From an uncultured Mycoplasmataceae bacterium (GTDB taxonomy: Bacteria; Bacillota_I; Bacilli_A; Mycoplasmatales; Hepatoplasmataceae), in assembly GCA_947330515.1 (NCBI GenBank), contig CAMZOE010000029.1, positions 1-32,503 of the forward strand: a stretch of 32,503 nucleotides of DNA, in the 5' to 3' direction. The notes beneath the pieces are model-generated. The model searched no databases. It was given only the letters and a program-made list of their open reading frames with translations, and was not told where the DNA came from. A program made the position numbers and the translations under genes. Below, in pieces: positions 12,584-21,844 of this stretch. Numbering within the stretch: position 1 is the stretch's first letter; each line of letters starts with the position of its first letter.

Positions 12584-13369
12584 CTATTGATCAATAATTT
12601 TTTTATCCTCAATAGTAGTTTCTTTATCTACTCCCTCATTTTTGTTACTTGTTTCTTCAGGAACAATTATTTCTTCATCTAAAAAATCTTCAATTTTAAC
12701 TGATTCATTTTCAATATTAATTTCTACCTTAATTTCTGCTTCTTCAAAGAAAGTTCCAAATTCTCTATCGAGAGAATCAATATCTATACCTTGTTCTCTT
12801 AGAATTTCATCTAAATTTTCTTTTACACTTCCCATAGTTTGATCATCTTGTTGGTTTTTCATATTTTTTTGAATTTCTTCAAAAAATTGATTAGTTTCAC
12901 CTTCTACAAAAGTTTCTCCTAACTCATCCATGACTTTTTCTACTTTTCTTTTTTGAACGTAAAAGACAATACCGATAGTTAAAATCAATGTTGCTACATA
13001 CATAACAAAATAAAAAATAAGACTCACTAATATTCTTCAATAACCAATTGAAGCTAGTGTATATCAAGCAATCCAAAATCAAGTCATGGAAATTGCTGAA
13101 GGATACATATCAATTTTTATTTGTTCTTTGTAAAAAATTCTCAATACTGAGAGAATAATTATATCTAGGAGGAATACTCCCATACTAATTCCTCATTTTG
13201 CACCATCACCTAATTCCTTACTTAATGCCGGAACTGACATAAAGATAATAAAAGGAATTACTGATAGCATCAAAAGTAAAGGAAACTTAATAAGTGCTTT
13301 AGTTCTAAAACCAAAACCACTACTAAATGATTGTTTCATATCTGTTTGCATATTGTTATTTTCTTTCAT
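12584..13369 (-). CDS. Four-helix membrane protein with acidic cytosolic tail
   Basis: The product is 261 residues. Four hydrophobic segments are visible between about residues 27 and 133 (for instance FPLLLMLSVIPFIIFM, GVFLLDIIILSVL, and LVSLIFYFVMYVATLIL). They are followed by a basic stop (VQKRKVEKV) and an acidic tail of about 125 residues including NLDEILREQGIDIDSLDREF and DFLDEEIIVPEE. Several Trp residues in the membrane part are TGA and one is TGG. The ATG at 13367 was chosen because it is the first in frame; a weak GAAAG lies nearby. The gene shares a transcript with the GntR regulator. No family was recognised; a membrane sensor or anchor partner of the regulator is one possibility. 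Confidence 0.85.
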
Positions 13370-13395
13370 ACAATAAAATGATAACCTATAATATA

Positions 13396-13453
13396 TTTTT
13401 TTATTTCAAAAAGAAAGAAGTTTTTTAAATTTTTTCTTTTTGAAATAAAAAAA
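13396..13453. repeat. 21-bp perfect inverted repeat
   Basis: TTTTTTTATTTCAAAAAGAAA at 13396-13416 is repeated as its exact reverse complement at 13433-13453, with a 16-base loop. It lies between the tRNA operon terminator and the start of the membrane-protein gene. It could be a second terminator for the tRNA operon or a regulatory hairpin. Confidence 0.6.
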
Positions 13454-13471
13454 ATATTCTTAACGAATATT
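13453..13471 (-). terminator. Terminator of the tRNA operon
   Basis: AATATTC and GAATATT pair around a five-base loop and are followed on the minus strand by eight T. It lies 27 bases after the 3' end of tRNA-Leu. Confidence 0.7.
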
Positions 13472-13497
13472 TATTTACAACTTATTTACTTTACTTT

Positions 13498-13584
13498 TGG
13501 TGCCCAAGGTCGGACTCGAACCGACACGACGTAAACGTCATGGGAGCTTAAATCCCACGTGTCTACCAATTCCACCACTCGGGC
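13498..13584 (-). tRNA. tRNA-Leu (UAA)
   Basis: This 87-base gene encodes its CCA end. The acceptor arms GCCCGAG and CTTGGGC pair with one G-U, the anticodon loop is TTTAAGC (anticodon TAA), a long variable arm is present, and the T arm contains GGTTCGAGTCC. It is the last gene of the four-tRNA operon. Confidence 0.96.
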
Positions 13585-13589
13585 ATAAA

Positions 13590-13665
<76 letters not shown>

Positions 13666-13670
13666 ATAAT

Positions 13671-13745
13671 TGGCTGGCCTGGCTGGATTCGAACCAACGA
13701 ATGCATGAACCAAAATCATGTGCCTTACCACTTGGCGACAGGCCA
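13671..13745 (-). tRNA. tRNA-Gln (UUG)
   Basis: This 75-base gene has an encoded CCA. Acceptor arms TGGCCTG and CAGGCCA pair perfectly; the anticodon loop TTTTGGT carries TTG. The T arm contains GGTTCGAATCC. Confidence 0.96.
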
Positions 13746-13750
13746 ATTAA

Positions 13751-13836
13751 TGGTGGAGGGGAAGGGATTCGAACCCCTGAACCCGAAGGAACTGATTTAC
13801 AGTCAGTCGCGTTTAGCCAGACTTCGCTACCCCTCC
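13751..13836 (-). tRNA. tRNA-Tyr (GUA)
   Basis: This 86-base gene has an encoded CCA and a long variable arm (CCTTCGGG region). Acceptor arms GGAGGGG and CCCCTCC pair; the anticodon region ACTGTAAAT carries GTA. It is the first gene of the operon, whose order Tyr-Gln-Lys-Leu is also found in other Firmicutes and mollicutes. Confidence 0.96.
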
Positions 13837-13900
13837 ATAATAATAGGTTATTGGACCTGTTGATTTGGTTTTTATCTTACATTACTTTCAGACTATTATT

Positions 13901-13906
13901 ATTATA
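13901..13906 (-). promoter_or_regulatory. Possible -10 box of the tRNA operon
   Basis: TATAAT on the minus strand, about 65 bases before tRNA-Tyr. It is the best match upstream of the operon; the sequence further up is nearly pure A/T. Confidence 0.45.
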
Positions 13907-14159
13907 TACATAATTCCTTTTTAAAAAAAATTTTTTTTAAATTTTTTTTATTTTTTTAAAAAAAGTAAAAAAAAGTAATTAAACGATTAAAATTTTGTAA
14001 ATAAAATAGCTACTTTGTAAAAAATACAATTTGTTTAATTCATTAGTTTCATCTATTGTTTAAATGATCTAAATTAACTTATTTTGTCTTTCAAGTCATT
14101 TCTTTAATCTCTTTTATTTTAACCTTAATAATTAACTAAAAATTAATATTAAACTACCA

Positions 14160-14577
14160 CAATAAAAGTAGTAACCATTCAAAATCTTTTAAGTTAATTT
14201 AAAATCTTTTGAATGCTCAATTGAAAAAATTTAATTTTTTTCTTTTTTTTAACAAAATATCTTCTTATAAGATACTTTTAATTGTTAATTCAGTATCATT
14301 AATTTTTTCATAACGAAATCTATAATTTAATTCTAAAACTATCTAAAACTGCAAAATATGTTTAACCACCTTTTAGTTTTAATGTAAGTTAATTTTAAAG
14401 AAGTATTAGGTTTCATTGAATTTCTTTTTAGTGTCTTTATTTGCAAATTAATTCTTCATAAATATCTTGAATCTTTAAGTTTTGCTTTTAAATCTTTAAT
14501 TCATTGATCTTTTAATTAACAAAAAAATACTACTCTTTTTTTTATTGAAGAATAGTATTTAATTTTGCTATGGCTTT
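14160..14577 (-). mobile_element. Decayed left end and transposase remnant of an IS3-like element
   Basis: Read on the minus strand, 14577 downwards shares GCCATAGCAAAA, then ATAAAAAAAAGAGTAGT, then TTTTGTTAATT, in that order and spacing, with the leader of the insertion element at 31920-31975. The leader keeps the element's hairpin (14525-14562). Further in, broken frames near 14335-14390 give LTYIKTK and then YFAVLDSF after a frameshift, close to the TYI-KT-GWLYLAVVLDLFSR block of IS3-family OrfB transposases. Stops and frameshifts are frequent, so this is a fossil. The right end is not clear. Most of 13840-14680 outside this remnant and the tRNA promoter holds nothing else I can name. Confidence 0.62.
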
Positions 14578-14624
14578 AATCTTTTTTATTAATTGTCTTT
14601 TATTTTAATTTAATAAATAAAAAA

Positions 14625-14648
14625 CCACTCATGATTGTACACGAGTGG
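14625..14648 (-). terminator. Terminator of the ABC operon
   Basis: On the minus strand CCACTCGTG pairs with CATGAGTGG (one G-U) around TACAAT and is followed by six T. It lies about 34 bases past the stop of the last gene of the operon. Confidence 0.85.
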
Positions 14649-14681
14649 AAAAATATTTATCTAAACTTACTTTAAAAAAAT

Positions 14682-16328
14682 TTAATTATCAAAATTTCCA
14701 TAAGGAATTTTACTTATAGAAACATAATTTATTGCTTCATTTAATAAATTAGTTCTAATATCTTTAAATGAATCATCTAGTAATAAATGAGTTTTATTCA
14801 TAATGATATAAAAAGTATTAAATGACATATCTAAATTATCATCAATTAAAGTTACATCAGATTTATCAAATCCCATAACTTTATCTAATTGTTCTTTAGC
14901 AGTTCCTGATTTATCAAGTTCATTAGCTCCAATTTGTTTAAAAGCACTTTTTCAATCAAATTCTCGATAAATATAATCATATAACGATCTTAAAGGACTT
15001 GCAATAAGTGGATCTTTATGTGGATTAAGAGTATCTAAAGGTTCACCTAATATCTTAGCATCGTTTTCTACTTTTAACTCTACTAAATGATTTAAATACG
15101 TTTTTAAAACATAATAAAGATTAGAAAATTCAAAAGGATTTTCTTCTTCACTACTATGACCAATTTTTGCTAAATTAGAATAATAATATGTTTTAAGCAT
15201 AAACATTTGATTTATACTACGATATAAACTTTTAAATTGGAAAATAATAGTAAAAATTTTTAATGAAAAAATTAATGAAAAATTTTCTTGAGAAATTATT
15301 GATTGTTTATCATTTTCTTGATATGATGCTGAAATTTTTTCATCAGGAGTATCATCAACAAAATCAAAAGATAATTCTGGATTAGATAAATCATGATTTC
15401 ATCAATAATTACCATTAGTTGTTTTTGAATCAACAACGTTTTGTTGTGTAAATTCTAAAATAATTGTTTTTGAGACATTAATAGTAATTTTTTTACTATT
15501 ATAAAAAATAGGAATTTTTTTATTTCCAAACTCACCTTTTGGTGTTGCATAATTTAAAGATTGTAATCAATCACTATTTTCTTTTTCTTTATTAAAAGAA
15601 ATAACATTTTTTTTTGTTTTTTTGGGGTTTCAACCGTCTTTAGCAGTAACTTTAGCAAGCCCTGGTAAATTATTTGATAAATTTTTTAAAAAATCATTTA
15701 AATTATCAATAAAATCTTTTAAAATTTTTTTAAGTTCTTCATTAACTATATTTTTATCAATTAAATCCTTGATTTTTTTCATTAGAAATTCAGGAATATA
15801 AGGAGCAGATAAAAATATATTATTGTTATCAATTCCATTCATTATATATTCTTTTGCTGTTATTAATATTCCTGTTAATATTTCTATAGGTAATTTTTTA
15901 CTTGAAAAATCAATATTTGGTATAGTATTAACTAATAAATCTGATAGAAAAGGAATAGCTCCTATATTTTGATATCATTGTAAATTCATCGCTGTTTCTT
16001 TAGCATTAATCGCATCTTGAAGTGAAGCGTGATCATCACCATAACTTAAGGTAGTTAAAAAGTCTGAAGTTGACATATCATCAATTGTATTTTGATTATC
16101 GTTTACTTTTTCTTTATCAATCAGCGGTAATAATCTTGTATTGTTAATATCTTCTAAAACTTGAGTTTTTAAATTTTCTCTAGCTTTTTCTAGAGAAGTA
16201 AAAGAAATCAATGGTAATGTTACCATTAAACCAATAAATAAAATAACTCCAATTGTAACCCCTCAAAACATCCCACTCTTTAATTTTTTATTACGTTTAT
16301 ATTTTTTATATGCTTTATCGTTTGTCAT
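14682..16328 (-). CDS. Membrane-anchored extracytoplasmic protein of the ABC operon
   Basis: The product is 548 residues once several TGA codons are read as Trp. A basic N-terminus (MTNDKAYKKYKRNKKLKSG) precedes one membrane helix at about residues 20-45 (VTIGVILFIGLMVTLPLI). The rest is polar and should lie outside the cell. It contains helical stretches (IPEFLMKKIKDLIDKNI, LKDFIDNLNDFLKNL) and a central beta-like part (KKITINVSKTIILEF). The start has AAAGGTAA upstream and begins 18 bases after the permease stop, so it is the last gene of the operon. No known family was recognised. By position it may be the substrate-contacting subunit or an accessory protein of the transporter, which is inference. 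Confidence 0.85.
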
Positions 16329-16346
16329 GTAAAAATTACCTTTCTT

Positions 16347-17246
16347 TTATCATTTAAGGAAAGTTGTTCCTAGTATTGTAAAGATACCTGTAAACACCAA
16401 TGGTAAAATAATATTTTCTAATTGTTCTTTTGATGTTCCTCACACTGGTTGAAGAGCAGGATAATTAATAATATTATTAATAATAGTATTATCACTATCA
16501 GGGAAAATTTCTTGAAGAAAATTAGCAATTGGTCTTAATTGATCTGAAATCCCTCCAAATGCTGGAATTGAAAAACCATTCATTCAATAATGTGGAACAA
16601 CTAATGAAGCGTATTCAATTCATAATTTTTTACCACTTTCAGGTCTTGATAAGGTAATCAAGAAGTGAGGTAACAATACTCCTCCAAGAAAGAGAACTAC
16701 AAAAACATAACCAATTGATAAAAAGTTATATGATTCCGAAGTATTAGAAATTGCAAGAAAGAAAAAGGCAATTGAAAAGGAAAGAGTAATATTAATAATT
16801 CATGAATAAACTACATTCCCTCATTGAACATTTTCTCAATGCATTTGTGTAAGTATTGGTGGAATAGTTGGAGCTAACGAACCTCAATCCTCTGCTAAAA
16901 ATTGAACTGGAACCGTTAGAAATCATGATCAAAATAATAATCAAACAATTCCTAAGATTGTAACAATTAAAGTAAAAAGTAAAAAAGTAATAAATGTTGT
17001 AAATTTATTTAATTTAGTTAATCCAACAGATTTCATAAAAGCTGTTCTTTTAATTTCTTCTAGTGATGTTCCAAATTGAAACAACGCTGTAGAAAGAATT
17101 CCGATTGATATTACAGAAGGAATAATTCATCCAGATGGAATAGTATACCCTAAAATAATTAATAAAACTAAAGGAAGTACGAATGTAAATACTGATCCTG
17201 CAGATTTAAAAAATGATTTCATTTGCAATATAAATAGTGCGCGCAT
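16347..17246 (-). CDS. ABC-2-type transporter permease (second)
   Basis: This 299-residue protein is hidden under the standard code because about a dozen Trp codons are TGA. It shows six hydrophobic helices: near residues 15-35 (FTFVLPLVLLIILG), 40-60, 85-115, 150-170 (WIINITLSFSIAFFFLAI), 180-205 and 280-297 (IILPLVFTGIFTILG). The segment LEEIKRTAFMKSVGLTKLNKF after helix 2 corresponds to the ATPase-coupling region of ABC-2 permeases. AAGGAG precedes the ATG. It follows the double-ATPase gene by 27 bases and resembles the other permease of the operon in plan, so the two may form a heterodimer. Substrate unknown. Confidence 0.88.
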
Positions 17247-17273
17247 GTGATTTCTCCTTATTTTTTAAAATAG

Positions 17274-20200
17274 CTATTTTTTGCGTTTTCAATTTTTATC
17301 AACAGGTTTGTGATATTCTTTAAAACCAATTTCTTCTTTATTGGCTTTTTTTGCTTCTAGCTTTGCTCTTTTAGCATCTTTAGCAGCTTTTTTACCTTTA
17401 GATTTATTGTTTTCAGGATTTAATTTAGCTGCCTCACGTTGTTGTTGTTTTCTTAAGAATTTTTCTTCTCTAATTTTTTGAATTCTTAATCTTTTTGCTT
17501 CTTCAGCTTCTGCTTTTGCTGCTTCAGCAGCTTTTTTATCCGCTTCCGCTTTAGCAAGTTTTTTAAGACGTTCTTCTTCAAGTCTTTGTTTTTCAATTAA
17601 CTCTTTTGCTTCTTCTTTTGCTTTTTCTTCCTCAAGAGTTTTTTTATCTTCTTCTGCTTTAGCAAGTTTTTTAAGACGTTCTTCTTCAAGTCTTTGTTTT
17701 TCAACTAATGCTTTTGCTTCTATTCTTGCTTTTTCTTCAGCAAGTTTTTTATCTGCAGCAACTTTAGCAGCATCTTCTTGTGCTTTGATAAGTTTTTCTT
17801 TTTCTTTAGCTTCATTAGCTTTATCTTTTTCTTCTTTTATAATAGAAGAATTTTTTGCTTCTTCAGCTTTTTTGATTGCTTCTGCTTCTGCTCTTGCTTT
17901 AGCAAGTTTTTTAGCTTCTTCAATTTTTCAAGCCATCTCTGCTTTTTGTGCTTCTTGTTTTAAACGATACTCTTCTTCATTAAGAGGTTTTCTTAAACGT
18001 TTATTTTTAATTCTTTCAATAGATTTTTTTAATTTTGCTTTATCTGGACGATTAGCAAATTTTTCTTCCCTAACTTCACGAACTAAATCTCTTTTTTGAT
18101 AAACAAAAGAAGTTTTTTTAGGTCTTTTTAAAGGTTCGAATTCAATAATTTCCATTGTTTGAGTACTATCTTCTTCATTATAAAAATTATTGTTTTTTGG
18201 ATCGTCAATAAAGATTTCTTCCTCGATTAAAATATCTTCTTCTAATAACTTAGTTGGAGTTTCTTTTTTTGAAACCTTTTTAGGATTTAATAATGGTTCT
18301 TCTTCAATGATTACTTCATCAAATAAATTTTCGAACTTATCATCAACAATAATTTCTTCTTCAATTGATTCAAGTTTTTTAGGTATTAAATCTTCTGAAG
18401 TCATTACCACTTCATTAATAATAATTTCATCACTATTTTCTTCTTCCCTTAACGGTTTGGTAAGAATTACTTCTGTTTGAAATTCTTTAGTTACAAACTC
18501 TTCTTCAATTGTTTCAACTTCTTCATTATCTTCTTCTACTTTAATAGTTTCTTCTTGAGTTTCTTCTGGAAGTTCTTCTTCTACTTTAATAGTTTCATAA
18601 GTTGTTTCTAAAGTTAAAAATTCTTCATCTTCTTCAGAATCATTATTACCAATAATTGTTTCAATAGTATAAAACTCAGTATCTTCATCTTCTTCAACTG
18701 CTAATTCTTTAAGAGTTTTATCTGTCTCATCAATTTCTGCTAGAATTTCATCAAGTTGAGCTTTTGTATTTTCATTTTCATTAAGAACAATTTCTTTAGT
18801 TTGTTCTACATCATTATTTTTATCAAAAATAACTTCGTTGATTTCTAATTCTTCATCTTCTTCAACTTCCGCTTCTAACATTTCAATAGTTTCAGTTTCA
18901 CTGTCAATTTCATTAGTAACAAATTCGCTATCAATATCATCAGCAGCTTCTTCTTGGAAATCTTTAAATGCTTCTTCATCTAAAATATCTTTTAACTCAA
19001 GAGTGTGTTCTTCTTGTGTATCTTCTTCTTTAGTTTCTTGAATAATATTTTCTGTTAATTTATCATTTTCAACTATAGTATCTTCACTTGTAGTTGAATC
19101 TTTAAATGCGAAATTATCAATAATAAGATCAGAAGTTTTTTCAATTTTACCTTCTTCATTTAATAAAGATGTTACTTCATCTGAGAATAATTCTTCTGTA
19201 AGACGTTTAATAGCATTATATGAACGATCAAGATTATATTCTTTTCGTAAATCTTTAATAAGAACATCACGATAGACTACTCCATCTTTTAAAGCGATTA
19301 CTCTATCAGTCATATCAGCAATTTCTTTAATATTATGAGAAACTAAAATTAAAGTAGAATCATATTTAGTAAGATAATTTAAAATATAACTTTTAATTTC
19401 TTCTACTGCTTCAATATCTAAACCAGTAGAAACTTCATCTAGAATTAATAATTTAGGATTTTTTATTAAAGTAATTAAAACATTAAGACGTTGTTTTTGT
19501 CCTCCAGATAATGAATCTGCAATATGATTTCTATATTTATAAAGATTAAAAATCTTTAAAGCTTTATGAATTTCATATGTAGACATTGAAGTATGATTTG
19601 CACGTGCAAAGAAATAAATTAAATTCTTAACTGTGTACATTACCGGATAAGAAGAATCTTGGAATTGCATTCCAATTTTTGAAGTTATTTGATTTTTTGT
19701 TCTTCCAAATGAATAATAAACTTTTCCTTTAGTAGCATCTTTAATTGTTGCAATAATTTCTGTAAGTGTTGTTTTTCCAGCACCATTAGCACCAATAATA
19801 GCAACACGTTCATTTTTTTTGATTTTAAAATTAACCCCTTTAAGGATTTCTTTTTTTCCATATTTTTTAGTAATGTTATCAACAATTAAGAAATCATCTT
19901 TTTCAGCATTAGGAATATAATTTTTTCCTTCTTCAAAATCTTCATCTTCTATAGCGACTTGTTTAGCAAGATAACGATTAGTTTCTTTAGCTTTATTATC
20001 AAGTTCTTCTTGATAAAGACTTTCAAGTTCTAATGATTTTTTTCATTTCAAGAATTTTATTTGTTCTTTAGCATCAAAAATTCTTTTGTTTTCCATATAA
20101 GTTAAATATTCATAATTTGTTGTCGGTTGTTTTTTTGGTTTATATTCCTTAAAATCAAAATCCTCTGAGATATCATAATGATGTCTATTTGCAGCTTTCT

Positions 20201-20999
20201 TTTCAAAGAAATCAAATAAATAGGTTTCTACATCTCCAAATTCTTGATTAATATCTTCGATAGTTCTATCTTCAGCAATAATTCCACGATCTAACATTAC
20301 TATTCTATTTGTTAATGTTTTAATTTCTTCTGGATCATGAGAAATTAAAATTAAAGTAATTTTATTTTTAGCAATATAATCAATAATATATTTTTGAACA
20401 CGTTCAACTGAATCAATATCTAATCCTGTTGAAAGTTCATCTAAAATTAATAACTTTGGAGAATTTAATAATGAAAGTAAAATATTTAATCTTTGTCTTT
20501 GTCCACCTGATAATGAATCAGCATGGTATGACTTAAATTTAGTAAGATTAAAGATTTCTAAAAATTCATTAATTTGTTCTTTCTTTAAACTATTTCTTCC
20601 ACTCTTAGCAAAGAAATTAACTAAATCAATTACTTTGTAAGTTGGTGGATAAGAAGAATCTTGGAATTGCATTCCAATGTTAGAAGTTATTTTTTTCTTT
20701 TTGTCACCAAAAGAATAGTAAATCTTTCCTTCAGTTGGTTCTTTAATTGTTGCAATAATCTCAGTAAGAGTAGTTTTTCCAGCACCATTAGGTCCTAGAA
20801 TAGCTAAGTGTTCACCTTCCTTAATTGTAAGATTTATACCTTTAAGTACTTTTTTCGACTTATAACTCTTTGTTAAATTTCTTATATCAATTAAAACATC
20901 ATCACCAACACCATTTTGTGTATCAAAATGTGTAGACATTAATCTTAGTTTTTGTAATAATGTTTTTTTGTTTTTTTTATCTTTTTTATCTTTTGACAT
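17274..20999 (-). CDS. Fused double ABC ATPase with long acidic and coiled-coil tail
   Basis: One frame of 1241 residues is open if two TGA codons (near residues 319 and 1024) are Trp. NBD1: Walker A GPNGAGKTT 69-77, signature LSGGQ 163-167, Walker B LLILDE 183-188, H-loop H221. NBD2: Walker A GANGAGKTT 403-411, LSGGQ 497-501, LLILDE 517-522, H-loop H555. Both have intact catalytic residues and share the Q-loop phrase MQFQDSSYP. From about residue 600 to 960 the chain is extremely Glu/Asp-rich, then Lys/Glu/Ala-rich coiled coil with a repeated unit (EKQRLEEERLKKLAKAE) to the end. AAAGGAGGG precedes the start, 11 bases after the first permease stop. It should drive the two permeases of the operon. 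The tail has no known role; a cytoskeletal or scaffold contact is speculation. Confidence 0.9.
17548..17704. repeat. 49-bp exact direct repeat, period 108
   Basis: The stretches 17548-17596 and 17656-17704 are identical over 49 bases and 108 bases (36 codons) apart. They encode the repeated coiled-coil unit in the tail of the double ATPase. Identity at silent positions points to recent duplication or gene conversion. Confidence 0.85.
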
Positions 21000-21010
21000 A
21001 TTCCCTCCTT

Positions 21011-21844
21011 TTATGCATCAAATTCAAATTTTTTCATTGCTATTGGAATGATTAAAATTGTATAAACAATCGGCATAATTAAATTTAATGAAGATGCTCC
21101 TACTTTTATATATCCGTCGCTTCAATTCCTAAAATCCCAAATACTAATTTTTTGATGCACACCATTAATTATGACATCATAATTTCCACTATTAAATGCA
21201 CCTGTAATAAAGTGTGCAGAATATGTTTGTGGAAGTAATAATGAAAAAATATTCATTCATTCAATGTTAGCAAATGAAAAAATAAGTCCACCAAAATACA
21301 GAACTACAAAAAAGTATAGTAATGATAATAATTGGTATGATTCACTATTTGGAGCAATTGAAATAAAGAAAAATGTTGTCATAAATGAAACTATAATTAA
21401 TAAAATAATTCCATAAATTACCCCAACTCAATCAATTGATGCTCCTTTAAATAAAGAAATATCAATAAGTGAGTGAGTTCATGAAGTAAAGAATAACATT
21501 AGAAATGTAACTCATACAATTTCAAGAAATGATTGAAAAATAGTTCATAAAACATATCCCATTAATAATTGAGGTTTTGTTATTTGAGTAGTTCCTAATC
21601 TTTTAATTAAACTTGATGTTCTTAACTCCATAAAATTAGCGCCAAAACTTGTATTAACCACTGACATCACACCAATAGTTAATAGCGATGCATAAATTGC
21701 CATTAATTCTTTTTGACCAGTTCCTGGAGTAGCATTAACTACTGAAATCAATGTAACCACCATTACTAATGGAAAAATGAACATAAACATTGAACCGGGA
21801 TTCCTTAAAAAAGTTCTAAATTGATTTTTTAATATAGCTCCCAT
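21011..21844 (-). CDS. ABC-2-type transporter permease (first)
   Basis: The product is 277 residues with six membrane helices: about residues 17-37 (FMFIFPLVMVVTLISVV), 48-70, 100-120 (FLEIVWVTFLMLFF), 133-158 (YGIILLIIVSFMTTFFFI), 165-185 (LLSLLYFFVVLYFGGLIF) and 250-270. The segment MELRTSSLIKRLGTTQITKPQ after helix 2 matches the coupling region of ABC-2 permeases, which usually export lipids, polysaccharides, drugs or peptides. Its ATG overlaps the TAA of the upstream ATPase gene by one base (TAATG), so the two are translationally coupled. It ends 11 bases before the double ATPase. Substrate unknown. Confidence 0.88.

Noticed and set aside
13913-13975. A/T homopolymer stretch as a possible replication origin
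   Set aside because: No DnaA-box cluster, dnaA or dnaN gene nearby; it is simple low-complexity DNA upstream of the tRNA promoter.
17540-17710. CRISPR-like direct repeats
   Set aside because: Only two copies, in frame within a coding sequence, and the repeat encodes a coiled-coil heptad pattern; no array or cas genes in the window.
17785-19041. Several plus-strand Ser/Phe-rich open frames opposite the double ATPase tail
   Set aside because: They mirror GAA/GAT/AAA repeats of the acidic and coiled-coil tail, have no ribosome site, and are not separate genes.
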